From the NCBI GenBank assembly GCA_934589145.1, contig CAKTNW010000052.1, positions 1 to 10,629 on the forward strand: a DNA stretch of 10,629 bases, in the 5' to 3' direction. Position numbers and translations under genes: made by a program. Under the pieces are notes generated by a model that did no database searches, was not told where the DNA came from, and saw only the letters and a program-made list of their open reading frames with translations. This DNA comes from an uncultured Oscillospiraceae bacterium (GTDB taxonomy: Bacteria; Bacillota; Clostridia; Oscillospirales; Oscillospiraceae). Positions 4,826 through 10,629 of this stretch are shown here, piece by piece (within the stretch, counting starts at the first letter, position 1; each line of letters opens with the position of its first letter).

Positions 4826-6559
4826 TTACAGGTAATTCAAGGGGTTAACAAACGTACCATTGATCTGGATACGGAAGTCACAGTGGTTGCCGCTGGACAC
4901 ACCGGTGGAGCCCATGCGGGCGATCTGCTGGCCCTTATAGACATGGTCACCCACCGACACCAGCAGCGAGCTGTTGTGGCCGTAATAGGTCACATAGCCG
5001 TTGCCGTGGTCGATCTTCACCAGATAGCCATAGCCGCCGGACCAGCCGGAGTAGATGACGGTGCCGCCGTCGGAGGCATAGATGGGCGTGCCGTAGCTGT
5101 TGGCGATATCGATGGCCTCGTGATAGGTGCTGGCGCCGCGGATGCCGGTATTGCGCCGTCCGAAGTAGGACGTGATGGTACCGCTGCAGGGCCAGCGGAA
5201 GCTGCCGGTGGGGAACCAGGTGGGACGGGGGATGGTGCCCCGGGCCTGGGTCTCGGTGACAGGCTCGCTGAGGGTGACGGAGGCCACCACCTGGCGGTCG
5301 GTCTCCTCACCATTGATATAGGTGACGTTGGCGGTCACATCCGCCTTGCCGTACACACCGGCGGACAGTACCTTATAGTCGCCCTGGTACATGGAGTCGT
5401 CGTCCTGATACTCCACCTGATAGGGCACATCCTGAACGTAGTTCTGCCGCTCCACGTTCACCACCGTCAGATAGGGAACAGCGTTGGAGATGGTCAGCAC
5501 ATCGCCCACACGCAGCAGCTTGGGATCGTAGCCGGGGTTCATATTCAGCAGGTCGTCCACCGACATGCCATAAAGCTCGGCAATGTAATAGTAGCTGTCG
5601 CCCGCTTCCACGGTGTAGTTGACCTCACCGGATTTGGTGGCGTTGAGGATCTCGGCAATATTGCCCAGATTCATCACCAGTGACGCGTCCACATATTCCT
5701 GCTTGATCTCCACATCCTCCACGAAATAGGAGTCCACGGTGCTGGCGGTGATATAGCCCTTCTTCAGCTGATCCAGCATCTCCTCCAGCGCGCCGGGGAA
5801 GGTGGTGGCGGCCACAGGCTCGCCGTCGATATACAGGGCATAGGCATATTCCACCATGCCCAACTGGTCAGAAAGGTTGTCGGCGAACTCCTCACGGCTC
5901 TCCACCGACTGGCGGCGGACAACGCCCACCTGGGTATCCAGCTTGCCTGTATCCACGGTATAGCTGTCATCCCCCAGTGTCTCCCGGGTGATGCTCTGGA
6001 TGTCGTCCACCACGGCGTTGACAGTGCGGATGCCGGACACGGTGCCCAGGTCGCTGCCGTCATAGGTGGCGGTGGTGCCGATGGTGTAAAGGGACAGCAG
6101 CGCGCACAGCGCCACCACCACCAGCGCGCCGCTGAAGAAGGCCACAGGGTGGTTCTTCACCTTGTCTACCTGCTTCTGGAAAGTGTGGGCCGCGTCGATG
6201 CGCTTGCGGCGGCGCTGGGTCAGCCGCTCATGCACGGCAGAGGTCATGCGGGGAATGCTGCCTGCCACATAGAGGCAGAACTGGGCGATGCGGTAATCCG
6301 ACTCGGGGAATTTCCGGTGTCGGCTGGCGTTCTTCTGGTGCCGCACGTCCCGGCGCAGCGAGGTCATGAAGGAACGGATCCGCTGGCGCAGCTTGTCGAT
6401 CCAGCCGGAGATATCCGCCCGCTGGCGATGGCCGTGCTCCTCCACCAGGTAGAAGTGCCACTCCTTCAGATTGTCGACCCACAGGTTCCACAGGGATGAC
6501 AGCGACATGCGCTGGGGATCATCCTTGGGCGCCGTGGGAGGGGTTTGCGTTTGTTTCAT
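4826..6559 (-). CDS. Membrane-anchored M23 peptidase with LysM and G5 domains
   Basis: The chosen ATG (6559-6557) has AGGTGAG just upstream; a TTG further up (6592) has no ribosome binding site. The 577-residue product has four parts. A basic cytoplasmic region of about 135 residues is followed by one membrane span near 138-162 (AFFSGALVVVALCALLSLYTIG). Outside are a LysM domain (about 314-357, NYTVEAGDSYYYIAELYGMS), a G5 domain (about 365-440, with VLSAGVYGKADVTANVTYIN) and a C-terminal M23 domain (about 452-577). LysM and G5 bind peptidoglycan or glycans; M23 enzymes cut peptide bridges. In the M23 domain H480 and D484 (HEAID) and H528 (YYGH) are kept, but the usual HxH is H559-C560-D561, so one expected zinc-ligand histidine is aspartate. 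It may be a degenerate or altered peptidase. It appears to be first in a two-gene operon. Confidence 0.92.
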   Translation of the reverse strand: MKQTQTPPTAPKDDPQRMSLSSLWNLWVDNLKEWHFYLVEEHGHRQRADISGWIDKLRQRIRSFMTSLRRDVRHQKNASRHRKFPESDYRIAQFCLYVAGSIPRMTSAVHERLTQRRRKRIDAAHTFQKQVDKVKNHPVAFFSGALVVVALCALLSLYTIGTTATYDGSDLGTVSGIRTVNAVVDDIQSITRETLGDDSYTVDTGKLDTQVGVVRRQSVESREEFADNLSDQLGMVEYAYALYIDGEPVAATTFPGALEEMLDQLKKGYITASTVDSYFVEDVEIKQEYVDASLVMNLGNIAEILNATKSGEVNYTVEAGDSYYYIAELYGMSVDDLLNMNPGYDPKLLRVGDVLTISNAVPYLTVVNVERQNYVQDVPYQVEYQDDDSMYQGDYKVLSAGVYGKADVTANVTYINGEETDRQVVASVTLSEPVTETQARGTIPRPTWFPTGSFRWPCSGTITSYFGRRNTGIRGASTYHEAIDIANSYGTPIYASDGGTVIYSGWSGGYGYLVKIDHGNGYVTYYGHNSSLLVSVGDHVYKGQQIARMGSTGVSSGNHCDFRIQINGTFVNPLNYL

Positions 6560-6598
6560 GGGGTACTCACCTGAAAGTTTAGATTTATCCAATAAAGT

Positions 6599-6627
6599 AT
6601 GATACTCCGATCCCGCCGGAGCGTCAA
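6599..6627 (-). promoter_or_regulatory. Promoter of the M23 peptidase operon
   Basis: On the minus strand TTGACG (6627-6622, 5 of 6) and TATCAT (6604-6599, 5 of 6) are spaced 17 bp apart. Transcription would start near 6592, about 33 nt before the ATG. Confidence 0.7.
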
Positions 6628-6644
6628 GTGAACATTATGTGAAC
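6627..6644 (-). promoter_or_regulatory. 11-bp-spaced direct repeat at the -35 box, candidate response-regulator site
   Basis: On the minus strand the hexamers TTCACA and TTCACT are separated by exactly 5 bp (GTTCAC repeated with an 11-bp period), ending at the -35 box. Tandem hexamers one helical turn apart and abutting -35 are typical of OmpR-family activators; the motif resembles the TT(A/C/T)ACA repeats of Bacillus PhoP. No sensor kinase or regulator gene is in the window. Confidence 0.4.
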
Positions 6645-6673
6645 GGCGGTTTCCGGGGTGTTCCGGTCTCCGG

Positions 6674-7519
6674 TCAATACCGCTGCTCCAGCTCACGGAT
6701 CATGGCGGCGATGGCGCCGTCACGGGCGTCCGGGAGGATATGGATCCCGGGCACCTGATGTACCGATTCGATGGCGTTTGCCGGGGCAAAGGGGATGGCG
6801 GAGGCCCGCAGCATACCGATGTCGTTGGCGTGGTCGCCCACGCAGTAGATGTTCTGTGCCTTGATGTGCAGCATGTCCGCCAGATGGCGCACCATATCGC
6901 CCTTGCAGGCGCCCTTGGCCGTCAGCTCCAGCAGAAAAGCGCTACTGGGAACGATCTCATACTGAGAGGCCCAGGGCTGGGTGCTGACATAGCGATACAG
7001 CGCGTCCAACTTCTCCGGCACGATCTCGAACAGGGCCTTGCTGATGGGGGACGGCGCCTGGTCGATGGTATCCAGCATGGTGGTGGCCTCGTGGGTCAGG
7101 TGCAGATGGCGCAGCGTCAGCTCGTTGGCGTGCAGGGCGAAGATGGCGTTGTCGTCGTGATACAGCTCCACCGCCGCCTCCGGCCAGGCGTCCAGCACCT
7201 GCATGATATGGGGCCGCACCGTATCCGGCAGAAACGCCGTATACAGGTACTCCCCTTTCTGAAAATCGTAGATGGCCGCGCCGTTGAAGAGGATGGTGGG
7301 CCCGTTCATGGGCAGCCCCTGCCGCACCGTCTCGAAGGAAGGCAGGGCCCGGCCCGTGGCAATGGAGAAGGTGCCGCCCTCGGCCATGAAGTACTCGATG
7401 GCCTCCCGGTTCTCCGGCAGCAGCTCCGGCATGGGCTCCAGGCCCTTCAGAGCATGCTCGGTAAACACCAGCGTGTTGTCAAAATCGCTGGCGATCAATA
7501 CGCCTGTAAACTTTCCCAT
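6674..7519 (-). CDS. Cof-type HAD phosphatase
   Basis: The 281-residue protein belongs to the HAD superfamily subclass IIB, which hydrolyses phosphate from sugar phosphates, nucleotides or cofactors such as FMN and PLP. Visible motifs: motif I D12-x-D14 in ASDFDNT (nucleophile and acid/base), motif II S52-I-A-T-G-R, a motif III lysine in the GACKGDM region, and motif IV G-D229-HAN-D233. The cap domain lies between motifs II and III. The physiological substrate cannot be told from sequence. The ATG at 7519 follows the ricT stop by 3 bases and has GAGG inside the end of ricT, so it is probably translationally coupled as the third gene of a holB-ricT operon. No terminator with a T-run follows, so transcription may continue into the M23 operon. 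Confidence 0.9.
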   Translation of the reverse strand: MGKFTGVLIASDFDNTLVFTEHALKGLEPMPELLPENREAIEYFMAEGGTFSIATGRALPSFETVRQGLPMNGPTILFNGAAIYDFQKGEYLYTAFLPDTVRPHIMQVLDAWPEAAVELYHDDNAIFALHANELTLRHLHLTHEATTMLDTIDQAPSPISKALFEIVPEKLDALYRYVSTQPWASQYEIVPSSAFLLELTAKGACKGDMVRHLADMLHIKAQNIYCVGDHANDIGMLRASAIPFAPANAIESVHQVPGIHILPDARDGAIAAMIRELEQRY

Positions 7520-7522
7520 GGC

Positions 7523-8884
7523 TTATGCCTCGCTGCCGGAAGCGCCGCCGCTCTTGCCGCCGTTGCCCCGGCGGCGTCCGCCCCGGCTCCTGCGGCGTGC
7601 GGGACGCTGGCCGCCCTCACCGGACGCCCCCTCCTGACGGGGTGCCTTCTCCGGCGCAGGGGTGGGCTTGGGGGCGGCGTTGGCCTCGCTGACAGGCTTT
7701 TCTCCGCCACGTCCCCGGCCGCCGCGGCTTCTGCGGCGGCGCTGGCCGCCCTCGCCCTCCCGGCGGGGTTCCTTGCTCTCGCCCTGCTCTTGGGCAGGCT
7801 TGGCTGCCTTCGCGGGCTTGGCGGGACGCTCCTCCTTCTTCGCGGGCGTCTCGGCGGTCTGGGGCTTGCTCTCGGCTGTGCCGCCCTTGCCGCGGCGGCG
7901 TCCGCCCCGGCTCCTACGGCGTGCGGGACGCTCCTCCTGGGCCTGCTCCGCAGGCTCGGAGGGCATGCCGTAATCGGCAAACAGATTGGGGATCAGCATC
8001 TCCTCGGCGGCCACCGGCTCCACATAGCGCTCGGGCCGCTCCTTGGGCACGGTGATGCCGTCCCGGCTGCCCTTGCCGTTGCGCAGCACGCAGACCTCGC
8101 AGTTATGGTAGCAGCGGGGGGTATCGGGCCGATCGTCCAGCCGGACGTTGACCGTCTCCTTCAGCACGTTGATATCGCTGACATTGCCGGGGCCGTCCGG
8201 CGTCACCACGAAGGAATCGTTTTTCGGCATCCGCTTGATGGCGTCCTCGTAGGCGTCCTGCTCATACTTCAGGCAGCACATCAGCCGCCCGCAGGTGCCG
8301 GAGATCTTGGTGGGATTCAGGCTCAGGTTCTGGGTCTTGGCCATCTTGATGGACACGGGGACGAACTCGTCCATATAGGACGCGCAGCAGAAGGGCCGGC
8401 CGCAGATGCCCAGGCCGCCCAGCATCTTGGCCTCGTCCCGGACGCCGATCTGCCGCAGCTCGATGCGGGAGCGGAACACACCGGCCAGATCCTTCACCAG
8501 CTCGCGGAAGTCCACGCGTCCGTCGGCGGTGAAGAAGAACAGGATCTTGCTGCCGTCAAAGCTGCATTCCACCCGCACCAGCTTCATCTCCAGGCCGTGC
8601 TGGGCGATCTTCTTCTGGCAGATGTCAAAGGCGTCCTTTTCCCGGCTGCGGTTATAGGCCGCCGTATGCCGGTCATTGTCGGTGGCAATGCGCAGCACCG
8701 GGCGCAGGGGCTTCACCACCGCGTCGTCGGCCACGCCGTGGTTGCCCTCCACGCACTGGGCGAATTCCGGGCCCTGGGCGGTCTCCACCACCACGTCGTC
8801 CCCGGTGCGCACCGTCAGGTCCCGGGGGTCAAAATAGTAGGTTTTGCTGCCGCTGCGGAAGCGGACAGAGATGACAGTCGTCAT
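7523..8884 (-). CDS. ricT: PSP1-domain protein RicT (YaaT) with Arg/Gly-rich tail
   Basis: In Bacillus subtilis RicT (YaaT) joins RicA and RicF in an Fe-S-containing complex that steers RNase Y-dependent mRNA processing and affects sporulation and competence. The first 275 residues match: GICGRPFCC with C161, C166 and C167, the very conserved VSIKMAKTQNLSLNPTKISG, then GTCGRLMCC with C198, C203 and C204. A further CYHNCEVC cluster lies at 258-265. Residues beyond about 300 are an added low-complexity tail of roughly 150 residues, rich in Pro, Ala, Glu and Lys and holding three Arg/Gly blocks of the form RRRSRGGRRRG near 318-334, 378-391 and 426-442. RicT of B. subtilis has no such tail. The tail looks disordered and could bind RNA (inference). 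ATG 8884 is preceded by GAAAGGAAGG. Its neighbour holB is the same as in B. subtilis. Confidence 0.93.
   Translation of the reverse strand: MTTVISVRFRSGSKTYYFDPRDLTVRTGDDVVVETAQGPEFAQCVEGNHGVADDAVVKPLRPVLRIATDNDRHTAAYNRSREKDAFDICQKKIAQHGLEMKLVRVECSFDGSKILFFFTADGRVDFRELVKDLAGVFRSRIELRQIGVRDEAKMLGGLGICGRPFCCASYMDEFVPVSIKMAKTQNLSLNPTKISGTCGRLMCCLKYEQDAYEDAIKRMPKNDSFVVTPDGPGNVSDINVLKETVNVRLDDRPDTPRCYHNCEVCVLRNGKGSRDGITVPKERPERYVEPVAAEEMLIPNLFADYGMPSEPAEQAQEERPARRRSRGGRRRGKGGTAESKPQTAETPAKKEERPAKPAKAAKPAQEQGESKEPRREGEGGQRRRRSRGGRGRGGEKPVSEANAAPKPTPAPEKAPRQEGASGEGGQRPARRRSRGGRRRGNGGKSGGASGSEA
7563..7932. repeat. Direct DNA repeats encoding the RicT Arg/Gly blocks
   Basis: Segments 7563-7608 and 7887-7932 are 46-bp direct copies with 44 identical bases, 324 bp apart. 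A diverged third copy lies around 7710-7750. They encode the RPARRRSRGGRRRG-type blocks in frame, so they appear to be internal duplications within ricT. Near-identity at synonymous sites suggests recent duplication or conversion. Confidence 0.75.
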
Positions 8885-8915
8885 ATCGGGTATACCTTCC
8901 TTTCTGAAGGAAAAA

Positions 8916-9767
8916 TCAGTGCAGCAGAGCGATAAGCTCCGCGTTCAGGGCGCCCAGCACATGGCCCGCGCCCACGTTGTATTGACATTCTCCGGCATAG
9001 CGGCGGAAAAGCGCCGTCAGCGCCTGCAGCTGCCGCCGGTCGAAGGCGCGGCACAATGCCTGGGCCGCGTCGCCGCAGCCGCCGGGCTTTCCGCACTTGG
9101 CCAGCAGGGCCTCCGCCGTGATCTGCCACGCGCCCTCCGCCATGGCCAGAAGCTGCTCCCGCTTCACGCGGCGGTTCTCCAGCGCCGTCAGGTGGCCGGT
9201 CAGCGCCAGGGCGTCCCTTTTGGCCAGGATCCGGCACAAGGCCGCGGCGGCCTCGTCCTCGCCGGGCGTCTCCTCTCCCCCCTCCAGCCGCAGCTCCACG
9301 CAGCGGGAGCGGATGGTGGGCAGCAAGGCATGGAGCGTATCGGCGCAGAACACGAAAGCGGCGTAGGGCGGGCCCTCCTCCACGATCTTCAGCAGCACGT
9401 TCTGATCCCGCTCGTTGAGCTGGGCGCAGTCGGTAAAGAGATAGACCTTCCGCTCCCCCTCGTTGGGCCGGATGTACACATCCTGCCGCAGGGCACGGAC
9501 AGTGTCCACCGCCAGTTCCTTACGGTCGGCGTCCTTTACCTCCGTCACGTCGGGATGGATGCCCTCCATCACCTTGCGGCAGGCGTTGCACCGCAGGCAG
9601 GGACGCTCCCCTTCGCCGCGGCACAGGTGGGCGGCGGCGATAAACCGGGCGGCGGAGGGCTTGTCTCCCTCGCCGGTCAGGATCACCGCGTGGCTCAGCT
9701 GGCCCCGCCGGGCAGCCGACCGGACGGCCCTGACCCATGTGGAATTTTCATTCACCGCCTGTGCCAT
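8916..9767 (-). CDS. holB: DNA polymerase III delta' subunit
   Basis: Delta' is the non-motor clamp-loader subunit that helps place the beta sliding clamp on DNA. The sequence shows the N-terminal SHAVILTGEGDKPSAARF region in place of a working Walker A motif (no GKT), a four-cysteine zinc module (C49, C57, C60, C63 in CLRCNAC), the sensor-type DCAQLNERDQNVLLKIVEE stretch, and LLPTIRSRC. At 283 residues it is shorter than the roughly 330 of B. subtilis HolB, mostly in the C-terminal collar region. The ATG has GGAGGG 5 bases upstream. It is the first gene of the leftward holB-ricT-HAD operon. The 31 bases between holB and ricT hold a 6-bp inverted repeat (8897-8912) that overlaps the ricT ribosome binding site. 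Confidence 0.9.
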   Translation of the reverse strand: MAQAVNENSTWVRAVRSAARRGQLSHAVILTGEGDKPSAARFIAAAHLCRGEGERPCLRCNACRKVMEGIHPDVTEVKDADRKELAVDTVRALRQDVYIRPNEGERKVYLFTDCAQLNERDQNVLLKIVEEGPPYAAFVFCADTLHALLPTIRSRCVELRLEGGEETPGEDEAAAALCRILAKRDALALTGHLTALENRRVKREQLLAMAEGAWQITAEALLAKCGKPGGCGDAAQALCRAFDRRQLQALTALFRRYAGECQYNVGAGHVLGALNAELIALLH

Positions 9768-9818
9768 TTATCCCTCCGTGACTGGCAAAATACGCCATCC
9801 TGATCACAAATTCATAAT

Positions 9819-9848
9819 AGTATACCACAATTTTGACCTTTGCCGCAA
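9819..9848 (-). promoter_or_regulatory. holB: Probable promoter of the holB operon
   Basis: On the minus strand TTGCGG (9848-9843) and TATACT (9824-9819) are 18 bp apart, with TGG directly before TATACT, giving an extended -10. The predicted start is about 45 nt before the holB ATG. Confidence 0.55.
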
Positions 9849-9880
9849 CCCCCGGCAGGCGGATTCTCTGAAAAAGTTTG

Positions 9881-9894
9881 TATGCGTTTGCATA
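9881..9894. promoter_or_regulatory. Inverted repeat in the holB/ppdK divergent gap
   Basis: TATGC-GTTT-GCATA lies between the leftward holB promoter and the rightward ppdK promoter, 38 bp upstream of the latter's -35. It could be an operator or activator site for ppdK; five-base arms also occur by chance. The rest of the 299-bp gap holds the two promoters and an AT-rich leader without a recognised riboswitch. Confidence 0.25.
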
Positions 9895-9931
9895 TTTGTA
9901 GGAAAAAGAGGGAAATAAACGGAAAATATGC

Positions 9932-9960
9932 TTGCTTTTATGGGGAAAGCTGGTTATAAT
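9932..9960 (+). promoter_or_regulatory. ppdK: Probable promoter of ppdK
   Basis: A perfect TATAAT (9955-9960) lies 17 bp after a weak -35, TTGCTT (9932-9937). The predicted start near 9967 gives an unusually long 5' leader of about 100 nt before the ppdK ATG. Confidence 0.6.
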
Positions 9961-10066
9961 AAAGCGGTTGATGGGGCACATTTAACAAAAAGAAAGCAAA
10001 AGCTCCAAAAATGACCAAAAATTCCGGAAAATTAAGATATTTTTTTGTGATATGGAGGATATGTAA

Positions 10067-10629
10067 ATGAGCAAAAAGTATTGCTACCTGTTCACCGAGG
10101 GCAACGCCAAGATGCGTGAGCTGCTGGGCGGCAAGGGCGCCAACCTGGCCGAGATGACCAACATCGGTCTGCCGGTGCCCCAGGGCTTTACCATCACCAC
10201 CGAGGCCTGCACCCAGTACTATGAGGACGGCCGCCAGATCAACGACGAGATCATGGCCGAGATCATGGAATATATCGAGAAGATGGAAAAGATCACCGGC
10301 AAGAAGTTCGGCGATCACGAGAATCCCCTGCTGGTCTCCGTCCGCTCCGGCGCCCGCGCTTCCATGCCCGGCATGATGGACACCATTCTGAACCTGGGCC
10401 TGAACGAGGACGTGGTGGATGTCATCGCCGCCAAGTCCAACAACCCCCGCTGGGCCTGGGACTGCTATCGCCGCTTTATCCAGATGTACTCCGACGTGGT
10501 CATGGAGGTGGGCAAGAAGTATTTCGAGCAGCTCATCGATGCCATGAAGGAGAAGAAGGGCGTGACCCAGGACGTGGAGCTGGACGCTGCCGACCTGAAG
10601 GAGCTGGCCATGCAGTTCAAGGCCGAGTA
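10067..10629 (+). CDS. ppdK: Pyruvate, phosphate dikinase, N-terminal part (runs off right edge)
   Basis: PPDK interconverts pyruvate, ATP and phosphate with phosphoenolpyruvate, AMP and pyrophosphate; in anaerobic Clostridia it works in glycolysis or gluconeogenesis. The 187 complete codons present cover the start of the ATP-grasp nucleotide-binding domain. Family hallmarks are [20 protein letters not shown], then [20 protein letters not shown], then [20 protein letters not shown] and [20 protein letters not shown]. The phosphohistidine and PEP-binding domains (a full protein is about 870 residues) lie beyond the window. The ATG has GGAGG 8 bases upstream. The frame is open to the edge with no defects. 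It is transcribed away from holB. Confidence 0.95.
   Translation, partial: MSKKYCYLFTEGNAKMRELLGGKGANLAEMTNIGLPVPQGFTITTEACTQYYEDGRQINDEIMAEIMEYIEKMEKITGKKFGDHENPLLVSVRSGARASMPGMMDTILNLGLNEDVVDVIAAKSNNPRWAWDCYRRFIQMYSDVVMEVGKKYFEQLIDAMKEKKGVTQDVELDAADLKELAMQFKAE

Noticed and set aside
4601..5683. 360-codon plus-strand open frame opposite the M23 gene
   Set aside because: It crosses the M23, small-peptide and terminator-side regions on the wrong strand, with low-complexity Gly/Ala/Val/His composition and no ribosome binding site.
6645..6673. CCGG-repeat hairpins after the HAD gene as a terminator
   Set aside because: The stems are short and no T-run follows on the minus strand.
8897..8912. 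6-bp inverted repeat over the ricT ribosome binding site
   Set aside because: An AT-rich 6-bp stem is too weak to claim translational control without conservation evidence.
6740..8935. 731-codon plus-strand open frame across the HAD and ricT genes
   Set aside because: It lies antisense to two genes with clear family motifs, and its residues are repetitive Gly/Ala/Leu/His typical of the reverse strand of GC-rich coding DNA.
9982..9988. TTAACAA, a possible Rex half-site in the ppdK leader
   Set aside because: The matching upstream half TTGTTAA is absent at the required spacing.
10020..10047. TTCCGGAA palindrome followed by a T-run in the ppdK leader
   Set aside because: The palindrome is 8 bp with no loop, so the hairpin is too short for a terminator; no attenuation case can be made.
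10011..10070. 19-codon frame whose stop overlaps the ppdK start (ATGA)
   Set aside because: The overlap looks like translational coupling, but there is no ribosome binding site before its ATG and the peptide has no notable bias.

Overview
The window looks like ordinary chromosome from a GC-rich Firmicute of the class Clostridia, most like the Oscillospiraceae. The genes are GC-rich with strong purine-rich ribosome binding sites, and they are separated by AT-rich gaps with sigma-A type promoters and rho-independent terminators. The gene content fits: a DUF1836 protein, DegV, RicT next to HolB, an M23 peptidase with LysM and G5 domains, and a pyruvate phosphate dikinase. No mobile element, CRISPR array, rRNA or tRNA was seen.

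Layout. Bases 1-152 (-) hold the start of a DUF1836 gene, divergent from a degV-family gene (298-1179, +); each has its own promoter and a 13-bp palindrome lies between them. Bases 1223-3348 (+) form a self-contained cysteine-synthesis unit: promoter, a six-cysteine leader peptide of 34 residues, a terminator, cysK, cysE and a final terminator. Bases 3459-4512 (+) hold a shortened alanine-racemase-family gene with a dyad across its promoter. Two back-to-back hairpins (4520-4596) separate it from leftward genes. Reading on the minus strand from the right: holB, ricT and a Cof-type HAD phosphatase (9767 to 6674) form one operon. An M23/LysM/G5 envelope peptidase and a 61-residue membrane peptide (6559 to 4609) form another, with its own promoter and an 11-bp-spaced direct repeat. 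At the right edge the first 187 codons of ppdK (+) begin, divergent from holB.

The most interesting element is the cysK-cysE leader. It has all the parts of a trp-type transcription attenuator keyed to cysteine. The leader peptide has six Cys codons, and four RNA segments can pair in turn (1:2, 2:3, 3:4), the last pair being a 14-bp intrinsic terminator. All six Cys codons lie between segments 1 and 2. The two enzymes it would control contain no cysteine at all. This would be ribosome-mediated cysteine attenuation of the serine-to-cysteine pathway. The pairing and codons are read directly from the sequence; the mechanism is inferred.
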